Shown here in pieces: positions 12,195 to 24,573 of a stretch of 64,000 nucleotides of DNA. Position numbers and translations under genes: made by a program. The notes below the pieces were generated by a model. It saw only the letters and a program-made list of their open reading frames with translations. It was not told the origin of the DNA and searched no databases. The number at the start of each line of letters is the position of its first letter. Within the stretch, counting starts at the first letter, position 1. Source of the DNA: Tamarix chinensis (lineage: Eukaryota > Streptophyta > Magnoliopsida > Caryophyllales > Tamaricaceae). Where the stretch lies: contig CM060173.1 of the NCBI GenBank assembly GCA_030549775.1, positions 1,488,001 through 1,552,000 on the forward strand, written 5' to 3'.

Positions 12195-12590
12195 ACTCTA
12201 CTAGTGGGATCAAATGGTTTTAAGGTCTATAGTGTTGTGTTTAAGCTTGTATTGGGTTGTGTGTTGATGTATCACGGTAAAGTAGGTGCTTATGATTCCT
12301 GTTATTTGAAGCAGCATAAGCAAGACTACTCGATGTATGATTTGAAGTTAGCCAGAGTTATCTTCGCATTGAAGATTTGGAGGCACTATTTGTACGGGGC
12401 GTAATGCAAATTCCTTGCCTACCATATATAAGAGCCTCAAGTGTATATTCACTCATAAGGAGTCGAAAATGAGGCATAAGAGATAGCTAGAGTTAGTGAA
12501 GGATCGTGACATTGAATTGATCTACTACGAGGGTAAGGCCAACGTTGTTATAGATGTCATGACTAGGAAGACGTCACAATCATTGAGTTT
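12195..12590 (+). pseudogene. RNase H domain of the C element, inactive
   Basis: The frame reads LGCVLMYHGKVGAYDS, then LKQHKQDYSMYDLKLA and FALKIWRHYLYG, and in a second frame ELVKDRDIELIYYEGKANVV. These match the RNase H block of plant Ty3/gypsy polymerases. The catalytic Asp of the usual 'YSDAS' is lost (YSVVF here), the Glu of 'DLELAA' is replaced (DLKLAR), and the Asp of 'TDHKSL' is replaced (TIYKSL). Stops interrupt the segment near 12403 and 12484. Confidence 0.85.
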
Positions 12591-12849
12591 TTTTGGGGTG
12601 GACAATTGGTTATTAGAGGATCTTGGAGAGTTGGGGATAACGTTTATACAACAAGGTGATTTGGAGGTTTGGATGAGTGCTTTGATGATTACTCCAACAG
12701 TGTTCAATGAGATTTGATCTAGAAAGCTTGGAGATGTTAAGCTTGAGAGATTTTGGTGGAAAATATAGGATGGGTGAGCAAATGATTTTTAGATTAATGA
12801 AGATGGTGGAATTCACTATAAGGGCCGTTGGTGTATACCCCAAAGTTAT

Positions 12850-13570
12850 AATGATTTAAAGCACTAGATTTTAGAGGAAGGTCATCGTACCCCCCTATTT
12901 TTTTCATCTAGGAGGGGATAAATTATACAATAGATTTATTGGTGCTCTCGCAAAAAGCGAGTGGTAGTGGAGTTTTTGGTGAGATGTCTAATGTGTAAGA
13001 ATATCAAGATAGACCTATCATAATGTCAATATAAAGCACCGCATAATTGTATGGTTAGTTAAGTGTTCAGATATGCCAGGATGGAAATGGGAATCCATCT
13101 CCATGGATTTTGTAAGTTTACTATCGAGGGCTTGTAGCAGATGTGACGTGATTTAGGTCATCATAAATAGGTTGACTAAATCGGCAACATTTGTACTAAT
13201 GAATTCAACCTGGAGCATGGATCAACTATTCGATGATTACATGAAGTTTGTGGTGAGTAAGTATGGTAAACCTACTAATATAGTCTCTAGTAAGGATTTG
13301 AGATTCCTTTCACACTACTACGAGAAATTGTAGTAGGCTATAAGCACCAAATTGAGGATGTGTACTACCTTTCACCCAGCTATATATGGGCCGAAAAAGA
13401 GAATGGTCTAGACATTTGAGGACATGTTACGGGCTTGTGTTATGGATTTGTAAGACAGTTGGGAGGATCATCTATATTTGGTAGAGTTCTCGTACACTAA
13501 AAATTATCATGCAAGCATAGGTATAAAACCCTTTGAGGCACTGCATGGACGAAAGTTCCAAACACCTTCA
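12850..13570 (+). pseudogene. Integrase zinc finger and core, inactive
   Basis: ILEEGHRTP (about 12871) and RCLMCKNIKID near 12980 are the remains of the HHCC zinc finger. The core follows as ISMDFVSLLSR, then VIINRLTKSATFVLMNST and GKPTNIVSSKDLRFLSHYY, and FHPAIYGPKKRMV. It closes with KPFEALHGRKFQTP at about 13527-13568. The first acidic residue (MDFV) is kept. The usual SDRD is SSKD and the usual SERT is KKRM, so the second and third catalytic positions appear lost. Several stops lie in between. Confidence 0.8.
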
Positions 13571-13699
13571 CCTTAAAGCCAACTTAGTGATACTATTGTA
13601 CTTGGACCAAAGATGATCAAGAAGATGACTTGGCAAATTTGGTTGATTTAGGATAGGATGCGAGCGACTAAAATTTGATACAAGAGCTTTGTGGATTCA

Positions 13700-14125
13700 A
13701 GGAGTCATAGTGGTGGGTTTGAGGAGGGAAACAAATTTTGGTTGAGAGTGACACCTACCAAAGGGGTGTAGAGACTTAGCAAGAAGGGCAAGCTAAACTT
13801 GAGGTATATTGACCCTTACAAGTCTCTTGATAGAGTTGGTGAGGTTACAAAATGCTTGACACTTTAGTTGGAGTTAGTCCGGGTTCATAATATCTTCCAT
13901 ATATCATAGTTGATAAAGTATGTTTCAAATCATCCTTATGTGATCAAACTCAACAAGATCAAGCTCAACGATATTTTATCCTATGAGGAGAGACCCTCGG
14001 AGGTTCTTGACACCATGGTAAGATGGACATTTACCAGTTAATTTCCACTTGCGAAGATTCTTTAGACCTTCCTTAGAGTAGATGAGGCAACAAGGGAGAC
14101 TAAGAAGGACATGAGTGAGATGCAT
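13700..14125 (+). pseudogene. Integrase C-terminal region
   Basis: Segments such as LSKKGKLNLRYIDPYKSL, DRVGEVTKCLTL, VHNIFHIS, and LSYEERPSEVLDTMV follow the pattern of the Ty3/gypsy integrase tail (GKLSPRYIGPF..., VHNVFHVSMLRKY, YEEQPVEILD). The last readable part, RVDEATRETKKDM, matches the family's terminal VEEATWE motif. Frameshifts and stops are frequent. Confidence 0.75.
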
Positions 14126-14258
14126 ATTGCGCTCTCCAACATAGGTGTGTTAGGTTTCAATGACTTTCTCTTTTAAGTTGGTAGTATTCGGTATCATCCT
14201 CTTTTTTTCTCTTCTTCCCAAATCTTTAGTTGTTAACTTCGGGGACAAAGTCTCTTTT

Positions 14259-14269
14259 AAGGAGGGTAA
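14259..14269 (+). promoter_or_regulatory. Polypurine tract of element C
   Basis: AAGGAGGGTAA lies directly before the LTR start TGATATAATATGCC and after GGGGACAAAGTCTCTTTT, the usual ending of plant Ty3/gypsy internal regions. It would prime plus-strand synthesis and fixes the start of the 3' LTR. Confidence 0.75.
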
Positions 14270-14838
14270 TGATATAATATGCCAAAATTTTCATCTAATA
14301 TTTATATGGATTAATTAATATTTTAACCCAATCCTATTCTTAGATAATTGATGGTTTTATTTTTTCCCTAATCCATTATCCCTAAATCTAACCCTAATCC
14401 TAATTCTAATTCATTTACATTTTCTCCTTAACCCCTGATGGTTGATTAAATATAGTTTACCCTAATTCTCTAATCCTAAATGTAAACCTAATCCTACTCC
14501 CAAAACTATTTCTTCCTCTATTTTCTTTTCATTTCGTTTTCCTTTTTCTCCATCTTCCCCGTCCCAATTGGATCCTTCACTCTTTTCCCATTTTAGGCAT
14601 GAAAAGACTTCCCTACACAATTTTCTTCCCTTTCATCTTTCCTTAACCAACCCTGCACTTCCACTACATAAGCCACCTAGCCTCTACCCTACAGCACAAT
14701 GTACCCCAAAAGGAGGTGTGCTCGTCCCTTTCTCCTGTGATTTGTGTCACAAAACCAAAAACCCATACCAAACACCGAATCCTCAACCCTGCACCATTCA
14801 ATCGTTCCACATCTTACACACTCATAGCCCTCTTCATC

Positions 14839-14846
14839 TATAAATA
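14839..14846 (+). promoter_or_regulatory. TATA box of LTR C
   Basis: TATAAATA followed by CACCCCTC, about 570 bases into the LTR, inside its C-rich segment. The same arrangement (TATAAATACCCC) occurs in LTR F. Likely RNA polymerase II promoter by position. Confidence 0.55.
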
Positions 14847-16329
14847 CACCCCTCTTCCCTTTTATTTCACATATTTCCAACCCTCATAAAACTCCATAGA
14901 TCTTCTTATTCCTTTCCTCAACCTCTCTACATTTCTGTCAAAATTCATCGGCAATTTTCATTCCTTTAAGTGTTGCGGCACCCTCACCACACCACATCAT
15001 CACGCAAACCACCCCTAATTTTCCCACAATTTCATGCTTCAAAAAACCTAAACACCCCACCACCTCACTCTATATAACCTCGCCAATTATCAAGCCTCCA
15101 CGCCACTCCAACCTACCATCGACACCTACTTCCATTGTCACGCCCACTCGATGGTTTTACCCCCATTTTCAATGGCATTAAGTATTGTTCCTTATCTCAA
15201 AAGGTATCACAACAAGTGTTGTTGCCCCTCCACTTGTGGTGTCAACTTTTGGAATCTTCATTCAACCTTTATTACTTTGGTTTGCTTAGAGTTTTTCTCC
15301 TTTCTGCTCATAATTTGCCTTATATTTTCCTTGATTTGTTTCACAAGTTCTAATTTGTATTAATATTGGTTATTAGGTGTTTTCTCATGGTTTCAAAGAA
15401 GGCATCTTTAGGTTATACATGTTTAAGGACCAGATATGCTTCGGTAAGAATACATATCATAGTTAGGAATTTTATGTACAATATGTGTATTTGTACGTGA
15501 TATCATGATTGGAATGGTTATATCGATAATGTTGTTATAATAATTATGTATATGTTGTATCATATGATGAAAATTTGTAAAAGCTATGAATGTATATGCT
15601 TTGTGCATATTAGGGATTGACGTGAATGGGAATATGTTATATAATTTTGGTTATGCATTTTGTTTTGATAATGTGTATTTTAATTATCTTGGAGGCAATT
15701 TGATCAATATGGGTTAAAAATAGAATCTTGGGTATTTTATGGTGATGATTGATTCAAAATGTTCTATGCATCTTATATGAAATTTTTTAAGGTAAATATG
15801 AATGGTTTGAGTCCAACAAATGAGAACATTGGCTTTAGGTGGGAATAATAACCCTAGAGGCAAGTTTATTCTAACTTTTGTGAAATCTTAGAACTTGACC
15901 TCAATTTTTGGATATTGTGTTATTATTGGCATTTTAGGAATGAATATTAAGTTGGTGGCAATATGAATCTCATGGAAAAATCTATAATATAATTGTGAAA
16001 TTAAGGTTTTGGAAAAAAAAAGTTGAATAGGAACGCCAAAGATAGGTCATTATCGTATCTATAAGACATTAGAGTTATACATTTATTTTTCGGTATGTTT
16101 TCAATAATAAAATTTTTAAGTATGGTTGTGAAAATTGGTGATAAAGTGAGAACTAAGGAAGAAGTTATGCTTGAATTATGAAATTAGGGTTTCGTAGGGG
16201 GAATATGGCTTGTCTTTGAGAAAAATATATGGACTCATGTGACATGCATGTCTCTATGTGTCTTGCATGATGTCCTTGAAACAAATAACCATGAGTAATG
16301 CATTAGTCAATTCTAGTGAAAGACCATAT

Positions 16330-16760
16330 GATTCAATATGTCCATTCCATCGGATGAGAATAGTGGCCATGAGCAATTTTTCCCTTAGGTTGTACCTGTC
16401 TACTCAACCTGACAAGAGTTGTTGCTAGGGGCTTTATGCCATAAGGTTATATATTATTAATATGTTTCCATTGTTTGAGAATAGTGCGGTCCTTGAAATC
16501 ATATTGAAAATATCATTAAACTAATCATAATCATTATCAATACATTAATCTTATAAAGTGAAAGACCACATAAGTCAGGGCTAGTTGTACCTATCTGTTC
16601 AACCCGACAGAATAGTGGCTAAGATTTTTATGCTCTAGGGTTGTATATTATTTATACCATTCCACTAGTGGAGAATAGTGGTTAGAGATTTATCTCATGG
16701 GGTTTTATATTATTGATACCGTTCTATTAGTTGAGAATAGTAGGATTCTTGAACTCAACG
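16330..16760. repeat. Repeat blocks inside LTR C
   Basis: GAGAATAGTGG or its variants appears at about 16360, 16480, 16610, 16670 and 16730, each preceded by a TCCATCGGATG- or CCACTAGTGGA-like sequence. This is the complement of the CCACTATTCTC repeats of the minus-strand LTRs. The copies are much decayed. Confidence 0.55.
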
Positions 16761-17396
16761 TAAATAAGATTATAAACCTTGAATATTCCATTATCATTGT
16801 AAGACCTGAAATCAATAAATAATTTTATACCACCTTATGATAATTTATATGAATGTTTATCCCTAGTTATTGTACCTTATTTCATTGTGTGACCTTATTA
16901 TGATTGTGTTGTTATCTTACTTATTACATATCATACTTATCATCCTTTTTATGAATGCTACTCATTTCTACAAGTAAATGATCCAATTAAGTTTGTGCTT
17001 GTCTTTGAGAACCCTTTTGATGACCATATTGCATATGATGTAATTATTAGGGAAGAGCGATGTTTTTATTTTTTAGACTTGGGTCATAGATTCGGGTTAT
17101 TGGGTTGACACTTTTGGTCTATATACCTCTTTGGGATCTTAATTCCTAATGTATCTCTTTCTATACTTTGGTATTTTATAATTGAAGTAATCCTCCAATC
17201 ATTTTTTTTAAGTTTATGACATCTATCTCTTTCTTTTTTTATTATGTTTGAATGTATGTTTTCTTTACCTTGTATTCGATATAAAGATGGCACGGTAAGC
17301 CAGGCTTATGTTGAGTACGTTGGCAACACCCTATTACATTTATTTTACACTTCCACTTAAATGAAAATTTTCAATTCCAAAATTTGGGGTATTATA

Positions 17397-18640
17397 ACTG
17401 GTGTACCTTACTTTAATGATTGGTAAGGCGATGACTTTGAAGAGTATTAAAACGGACTTTGTTATCATGGCCTGCCTTTTGACATATAATATGATATTTG
17501 GATGATCGTGCATTAACAAGCTCCAAGCTAACATTTTCATGGCCAGATTATTAATGAGATACTCAATTAATGGAAGATGGGGATAGGTTATTAGAGATAG
17601 GTGATTGGCACGACAAAGTTATGTAATAGAAATGAATGATGTCTCAAAATGATTGGGTGTCAAGAACCTAAAGAAACATTTAATATATGTTGATTCTTGA
17701 AAAAAACAAAAGGAATAAAAGTTTTTCTTTTGTTTATATATATTTTAATGTTTCCACATAATTTTTTTTGTAGTTAATATTTTACTGTGTCATACAAAAT
17801 CTTGATATCAAACACATAGACCCTCAAACAAAGAGTTTTTTGGAAACACTCAAGATGTAAAACCTCTCACAAATATTTTTTTTACTAATCTCTATCTATA
17901 ATCCCTCACCAAGGTCATTTAGCATCGAATATAGGTATACTTGGTGAGATTGAAAAACAAACAAAAAGCTTTCACTCATAAATCCTAAGGCTCAATACAC
18001 AAGCCCTCTCACAAAGAGGTCGTCAAGCATTGAAAACAAGCACACTTTGTGATGTGCACTAAGCCCAATGCTCAATATATAGGCCTTAAAAGAGGTTATA
18101 TTTAAAGATAGACACAATTTCTGAGATGAAAGACATACTTGAATTCACTCACAAAGTCCAAGGGACACATTTGGTGAGATGAAAGACCGGTGTGCTTTCA
18201 CTTACAAAGTCCAGGCTCACAAGATGCATCCTTGGTTGAGGTGCCAAGGCCATTGAGTTATTATGGGACACTTGACAGTTTTTCAGCTCAACTAAGCCTA
18301 GGCTTCTATTGTGTGTTCTTCAACTGAGGTGTTGAGGCCACTAAGTTAAATGTTGAGGGTTATGGTTGGTCCATTTGTTCTAATCAACCAATGGATACTA
18401 GATCATACTCTACCTTTTTTTTACCACCACTAAAGTATAATAAAAATTTTAAGTGTGTGTGTTATGGATATTCTAGTTTTCTGTTCTTATGGTCTTCTTA
18501 TCACAACTATATTTTTGTCTCAACATTAGTAAAGAGTTATATGTGAATAAAGATATGCAAAAAGGAGGGATAAAGTCATTTTATTTATGAAGATGATATG
18601 TACACATTACATTGATTAAAAAAAGATTAAATGGAGGATG
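17397..18640. other. Gene-free retroelement-like DNA with diverged repeats
   Basis: No gene. Between about 17870 and 18240 a phrase TTGGTGAGAT(G/T)GAAA with CTTTCACTCATAAATCC and CAATACACAAG recurs three to four times at irregular distance of about 100 bases. This may be the 3' internal region of the older minus-strand element whose gag-like pieces lie at 18650-19683. No terminus was recognised. Confidence 0.35.
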
Positions 18641-18649
18641 TCTTTTAGG

Positions 18650-19683
18650 AATTGTCTATCTCTTCATTGGCAGCCTAAACTCCATAGAAACTTGAGTAAC
18701 TGGATTGTATTCTGAATCCCTTCCCACATATGGCTATCAATAAATCTTCCACAATTTATCACACTCAACCAAGATCTTAAACTAGGCATATACCATATAG
18801 GCGCGATAATTTTACCACTAAGATTGAAGTTATTTTTCATAATGTGCAAACTCTTATCATGCCAATTTTTTTTATAGCTCCATTAGTATGCCTATGTTTG
18901 GCTTTGTTAATGGCCTTCTTTATACACTCTTTTATGATTATTTCCATGACTCGAGTGATTTCTCAGCATCGGATAATTTTTCCAAAAGATTCCCGAATTC
19001 TCTATTATTAACAAACTCCTTTTTTAGTAACTCCTTTGTGTAGTTGTTCGGTCTTGGTCTGATTCTTCTCCAAGGGTTTTTCCATTTTTTATTCTTTAGA
19101 TTTATATTTATTCACCGTTTCACTAAGGATATTTTTTTGTTGAGTAGTTATAACTTCGTCAGAGTACTTTTGGACTATCCTGACACAGGTAAGCCATTTT
19201 TTCTTCTTAGAAGATAATTGATCAATTAAGCTCTTGTCTTTGCGAATATCATATTCCAAGCGGATAGTATTGGTTCTCAGTAATTTAATCTCAACTTTAT
19301 ATGCTCTCGTTTCTATTTTTAGGAAGTCTTCCAAGATAGAAACTTGAACTTTGAGAAAATCTACATCAAGTGAAGGAGACTTTAACTCGCTCTTCTCAGT
19401 TTCTAATTCATACTCTCTAGTCTAAAGGGATTCCTTCTCCAATTTCAAGGTTTAATGGGCACTATGAAGTTCTTTATATCCGTTCTCTATCCATCAAAAA
19501 CATCTAACACTCCAAGAGAAATGGTTAAAAATCTTCTTTCTCATATAGAGTTGGTGTATATAATAGGTGAAAAGTTAATAAAGTTGTTACATTAACATTG
19601 TTGCATATTTGAGGTAAGGATCTAGTTTATACTTGAGGGGTAAGGTTCAAGTCAGATCTCAGAAAAGTTGTTGTCCTTGGTTC
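18650..19683 (-). pseudogene. C-terminal part of gag-like retroelement protein, coiled coil
   Basis: On the minus strand 19334-19089 is an open frame of 81 codons, rich in Lys, Glu, Leu and Ile with heptad-like spacing (EIKLLRTNTIRLEYDIRK). It probably continues upstream through 19490 in the same style after a frame change, and is followed by broken frames down to about 18660. Such coiled-coil tails are usual after the conserved domain of plant transposon gag-like proteins. LTR D (CATCA duplication at 19683) separates it from the matching N-terminal half at 33228-35700. The family call rests on that context. Confidence 0.45.
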
Positions 19684-20321
19684 ATCATATAACACCCCCA
19701 AAAATCATAACTAAAAATTTTCATTTGTTTAAGGAAAATCATAAACCAAATAGGGGGTGCTACCGCCATGATCAGTACAAGTCTGGCCCCTTGCTAGCGT
19801 CATACTAACCACAAGGCTAAAAGATAATAAGGAACCGTAATAGGAGGTGATTAAAAATATAAAAGGGTCTAACATTGAATACAGAAAATACTATAGTACG
19901 CAAGAGCCAAAGTTAGTACATTAGTGAAATGAAATACAAAGTAACATCTTACTATGGGAGAATAAAAATAGGAAACATAAATGGAAAGTAATCTAGAGTA
20001 CACTCTCTTTGTCCTTGACCCCGGGACATCAAAACATCACTCTGCCCTGACCACCTCATCGTAAATATCAAAGTCCTCTAGGGCCTCATCACCTACCCGC
20101 ACAAACTCAGTAGGGGCCACTGCTTATGGGAATTAGCAGCACCCATGTTAAGGGTGATTAGTATGCTATGTACTGAGTATGGTAACAATATAGTCAAGGT
20201 AGGGCATACAACACAATTTATAGATATCATGCATGCAGTAAATTAATTTGGATTAATTACCCCCATTGGAGTTTAAGCTATTAGTACCATCTTTATACAT
20301 CTGTCAAATTATATCCACGTG

Positions 20322-20760
20322 AGTACGAGGACCCCACTATTATGATTGGTGGACCGGGAATAACTAATTTAGGATAGAATGTGCCTAGCCACTATTATAA
20401 CTTGTGGACAAGTGAACATGTACATCTCTAAGTTAAGATGCTCCTAGCCACTATTATGACCGGTGGACTGGTAAATATCCTATGTCTGGTTCTGAACCAT
20501 GTGGTGTTCCACTATAAGTGATTGATATCTTCTTCATAAATTATTTCCATTCAAGGGTTTAACTTATTGAGCTTAGAACACCTACTATTAGAACCGGTGG
20601 ATCGGGAATACTACTCCAGGGCAAAATACACATAACCACTATTATAACCGATGGACCGGTAACATTCACAAATCCATGACAAAACACTCCTGGCCACAAT
20701 TATAATCGATGGACCGGTAAATATCCTAAGTCTTGATCTAAATCAATGATCTTCCACCTT
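20322..20760. repeat. Two ~60-bp repeat blocks inside LTR D
   Basis: Copies of CCACTATTATNACCGGTGGA followed by CNGGTAANNTNC and CTCCTAGCC-like sequence. Block one is about 20325-20525 and block two about 20580-20760, each closed by a TTCCAC(T/C)NTAAGT-like sequence. Some cores, such as CCGATGGACCGG (20648-20659), approach a small palindrome. Confidence 0.7.
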
Positions 20761-22169
20761 AACTATTTAGTATTTTAATCATATCTTATTCAACAAGTAA
20801 CAGCCATCTAGACATGTACACCCAAATGGATACTCCTAGCTTATTACCACTCTACCAACCTGGACTCCCTAATATACACTATCCCTTAACTTGGAATATC
20901 TACATCCTCCAAGACTCTAGGACCCCTATACACTTTCCACCATCCTCACAACGAACTTAGAAACCTCATATATATGGTCAAGGTCTACTTCCCCATTTCT
21001 CCACCTATACTCATCATTGCCTCCTAGGGTTTCTTTTTAAAACCCTAATCTGGCCTATGTAGCCCTCGCCTCTCCTCTCCTTACTCAGCTCCCATCTCCC
21101 TTAATTCAAGTACCATCAACATACTCACCTCAACACCACCCTCACAACCCAACTCCTCAATTCCCACATGTCATAACAATTCCCTAGTTAGTCACCCTAA
21201 AAAACCCTAATATTTTTTATTCTTCTTCCACACCATCTTCTCATACACAACTATACCCTCCATTTGACGTGAATCACCCCCTCCATGTGGCACACCCCTC
21301 ATCACAACACCGATGTTCAACCAACCTCCTCAAAATTTTCCCACAACACCCTTATCCTTAGGGTTTTCCCTCAAAACCCTAGCTTATACCCCCATGCACC
21401 TTTCCATCAACCCACATACTAAAACTTCCCCAAGTACACCAACCACCCAAAACACATTTTCCTCCCCATGGTTAACGTCTAAAAATGATTTCTCCTATGT
21501 AAATATTTCCCCATACAAAGCACACACTCCCCAAGCAGGTGTAACACCCCAATTTTTACTACTGAAATTTTTTATTTTGTAGCAGAAGTAATTAAGTAAG
21601 ATATTGGGGGTTACCGTCATGATCAACATAATTCTGGCTTATGCCACCATCCTTACATCAATCACAAAGCTAAAATATTTAAAGTAACGAAAGAAAATTA
21701 GAAATAAAAAACATTTATAATATAATACTAAGTTTGGAGCCTAACTCCAAAATTAACAATACAAAATACAAAAGAAGGGATACCATGGATCAAGAGTCCA
21801 AAAAGGGTATCTAGTTAAATACATCAAATGAATAACAATTACTCTTCACCCAACCCCTAACATAGATGAAGTCACTCATCCCCACATAAGGCGTTATAGG
21901 CAGCATAATCATCTACCTAATCTTCTGAGACTTGCGCATAAGATTCAGGGCCTTCTGCTCGTGGGAATGAGTAGCACCCATAAAACGAGTGGTCAGTATG
22001 CTACGTACTGAGAAAGGGAATAATACTATTGAAACAAAAATACAAATAGCACATTCTTTCACATTAGATAATAAGGAATAACCAAATAAATGAAACACCT
22101 CATAAGACATAATATGATTATGATTCCTTCATTAAGTATAATCCATTTTCATTCTTTTATATACGTTGA

Positions 22170-22650
22170 GTGTAGGAACCCCCACTATTCTTAAACCGAT
22201 GTAATGGTTTGAAACATCACCTTAGGGGCAACACACTTGAGCCATTATTCTTTTCGGTGGAACGGAGATTAAAAACATCTTCTTGAGGTAAAAAGCTCCC
22301 GAGCCACTATTCTCCCTGGTGGAACGGGAATACATATATATACATATAGAAAAATAGATCACCTTGGTCTCAACTCATGTATTCTTCCACTTCAAATCAT
22401 TAGTATCTTTTCCATAAGTTATAATGATACATTTTCATTTCACAATGAGTAGGGTCCTCACTATTCTTAATCTGGTGGAACAGGCTGAAGCACATTCTCG
22501 AGGCAAAATGCTCCAGAGCCATTATTTTTTTCCGATGGAGGGAAGATTAAAAACATCTTCTTAGGACAAAACACACCCGAGCCACTATTTTCCCAGGTGG
22601 AATGGTATATATATATAGATCACCTTGGCCCTACTCACCTGCTCTTTCAC
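22170..22650. repeat. Two ~60-bp repeat blocks inside LTR E
   Basis: CCACTATTCT-type units followed by GGTGGAACGG and CTCCNGAGCC. Block one is about 22175-22335 and block two about 22455-22605, separated by a CATTTCACAATGAGTAGGG segment. Block spacing is about 270 bases. Confidence 0.7.
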
Positions 22651-24441
22651 TTTAAGTGATTAGTATGTTATTCAAGATTGACTCTTGGGCATAGGACACA
22701 CTAAAAACAGATATACATATAGCATAGATCCAAGTTCTTTAGTCCTTTCAAACCCTAATTGCACATCTTTTAGTATTCATTCTCCCATATTGATTATTCT
22801 ACACAAATTATATTATATCACCTCCAAATCCCATCATTATCATCATACCCAAAATATACGAACTAATTCCCTTACACATACATTAATAATCTCATCCTAA
22901 TATATTACTCACAGAAATATCCAAAATCCGAATTCCACATATTTGTCATAACACCTCCCATGAAGTTTACATGATTACTAATTCCAATATATAACCTCAT
23001 AAAGTCAAACATTAACAACATATTTAGAAATCTGAATAACCTCTAGATCTTATTCATGGAATAATGATATTATCATTATAAGATAGTTTGCCCCAAATTA
23101 TCCATTAAATCATTTAAGGACCCCAAACAACAATAATACTTCTAAGAATTCCTCATGATATTATTATCATATTTTAATCCGCCTAACACATAAATACCAA
23201 AATTTCCTTATTTTTCCATTATGACTTAATTACCCTTAAGCACAAATGATAATCTTTATTTTATAAAATCTTGTACCTTCCACGCATATTATTTTTTAAG
23301 TCCACAATGTATCATCATACCTCATGAAAATTCTTAATTCCATTTATCAAAACTCATTTAACCCATATTTCATACCGTAAGATATATTTTCACAAATATG
23401 ACATTATCATAATAAAATAATAATGATACCTCTTACCCATTCTTACTCCATTTCAATAACATAATATCCTTAAGCCCATTTTTCATACCATAAGATATAT
23501 TTCCACAAATATGACATTATCACAAAAAAAAAATCATAACATAATGGTACCTCTCACCCATTCTTACTTTCTTTCAATCACATAATATCCTTAAATCCAT
23601 ATTGCATGCCATAAGATATATTTCCACAATAAGATATTATCACAACAAAATCATTACATAATGGTATCTCTCACCCATTCTTACTTTATTTCAATCACAT
23701 AATATCAACACAAAATATCATAATCAACACATGTTACATCATATATAAACAATATCATGAAAAACACATATAACCATACAAGCAAATAACATCAAAAATC
23801 CTAAACATTAAATAGTATCCTTACCAACTAGGATACCAGGCTCTAAGCACGCAAATCCTAGACTTCCTCCTCCGAAGCTACTAGAATACCACCTATGAAA
23901 AATAATAAATTTTATGGTTAGGCTTGAAGAGTTAAATCGACGGAGAAATCGAGATAAAGAGGGTAAAAATAGAAATAACATAGTCAAATGGGAGCTTGAG
24001 ATGTGTAGATTTGTAGAGGAATGTGTGGTGGAACTATAGTAAAATTTTGGTGTTTTTGGGACAAGGTTTGGGGGTGAAAATAGGGGTGTACAACCAAAAA
24101 TAGAAAGTTGCACAACTGTACAACAGGCGGTACATCCCTAGTCGAGAGAAAGAGTAACGCATGACCAGGTGGTGCAAAAGTTGTATGCTAGGCAGAAGGA
24201 TATTTTAAGTGTTGCACGGTTGTATAGCAGGCGGTGTATAGGTCGTACTCTCAAAAAAAGTGCGATGGATGAGGGAAAGAAGAATGAAAAAGAGGCGGTG
24301 GTCGGCGATGATGGCTGACAACTATGTTGGGGAAGGTTGGAGGGACCTTGGTGGTCGATCCACCAGCCAATGGGTGGCAAGTGGTGACTGAGGTGATGCA
24401 CAGTGGTGGATTGGTGGTGCATAGACCAAAAATAGGGAAAG

Positions 24442-24540
24442 AAGGAGGAGGAGGAGGAGGAGGAGGAGGAGGAGAAGAAGAAGAAGAAGAAGAAGAAGAA
24501 GAAGAAGAAGAAGAAGAAGAAGAAGAAGAAGAAGAAGAAG

Positions 24541-24570
<30 letters not shown>
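24442..24570. repeat. (GGA)n followed by (AAG)n microsatellite
   Basis: About 11 GGA units (24442-24474) run directly into about 32 AAG/GAA units (24475-24570). The tract creates long open frames on both strands (for example poly-Ser, poly-Phe and poly-Leu frames between 24138 and 24806) that are not genes. It lies in the purine block of LTR E and is a hypervariable marker candidate. Confidence 0.95.

Positions 24571-24573
<3 letters not shown>

Larger units (their letters stand above)
12070..14130 (+). pseudogene. Ty3/gypsy pol remnant: RNase H, integrase
   Basis: Conceptual translation in shifting frames gives the end of reverse transcriptase/RNase H, an integrase zinc finger and core, and the integrase C-terminal part, in the order usual for Ty3/gypsy. 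The copy is broken by many stops and frameshifts and its catalytic residues are changed, so it is dead. The upstream part (gag, protease, most of reverse transcriptase) is missing: the remnant begins right where LTR B ends at 12054, so it was probably cut off by that insertion. It is followed by a polypurine tract and its own 3' LTR (C). The C-terminal sequence (VEEATWE-like ending) suggests a Tekay/Del-type element; clade is tentative and no chromodomain is seen. Confidence 0.85.
14270..17396 (+). mobile_element. 3' LTR C, plus strand
   Basis: It begins TGATATAATATGCCAAAATTT next to the polypurine tract and ends AATTTGGGGTATTATA, 3127 bases. Landmarks in order: C-rich part 14500-15130 with TATAAATA at 14839-14846; AT-rich middle; repeats of GAGAATAGTGG type at 16330-16760; and a decayed ATGAATGCTACTCATTTCTAC motif near 16955, the complement of the GTGGGAATGAG region in minus copies. 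The order confirms plus orientation. Many CpG sites are gone. The 5' LTR is not in the window, so no target duplication can be compared (3' flank ACTGG). Confidence 0.75.

Noticed and set aside
12850..13570. Functional integrase or viral polymerase
   Set aside because: Multiple stops, frame changes and lost acidic residues; it is a dead Ty3/gypsy remnant, not a caulimovirus-type gene.
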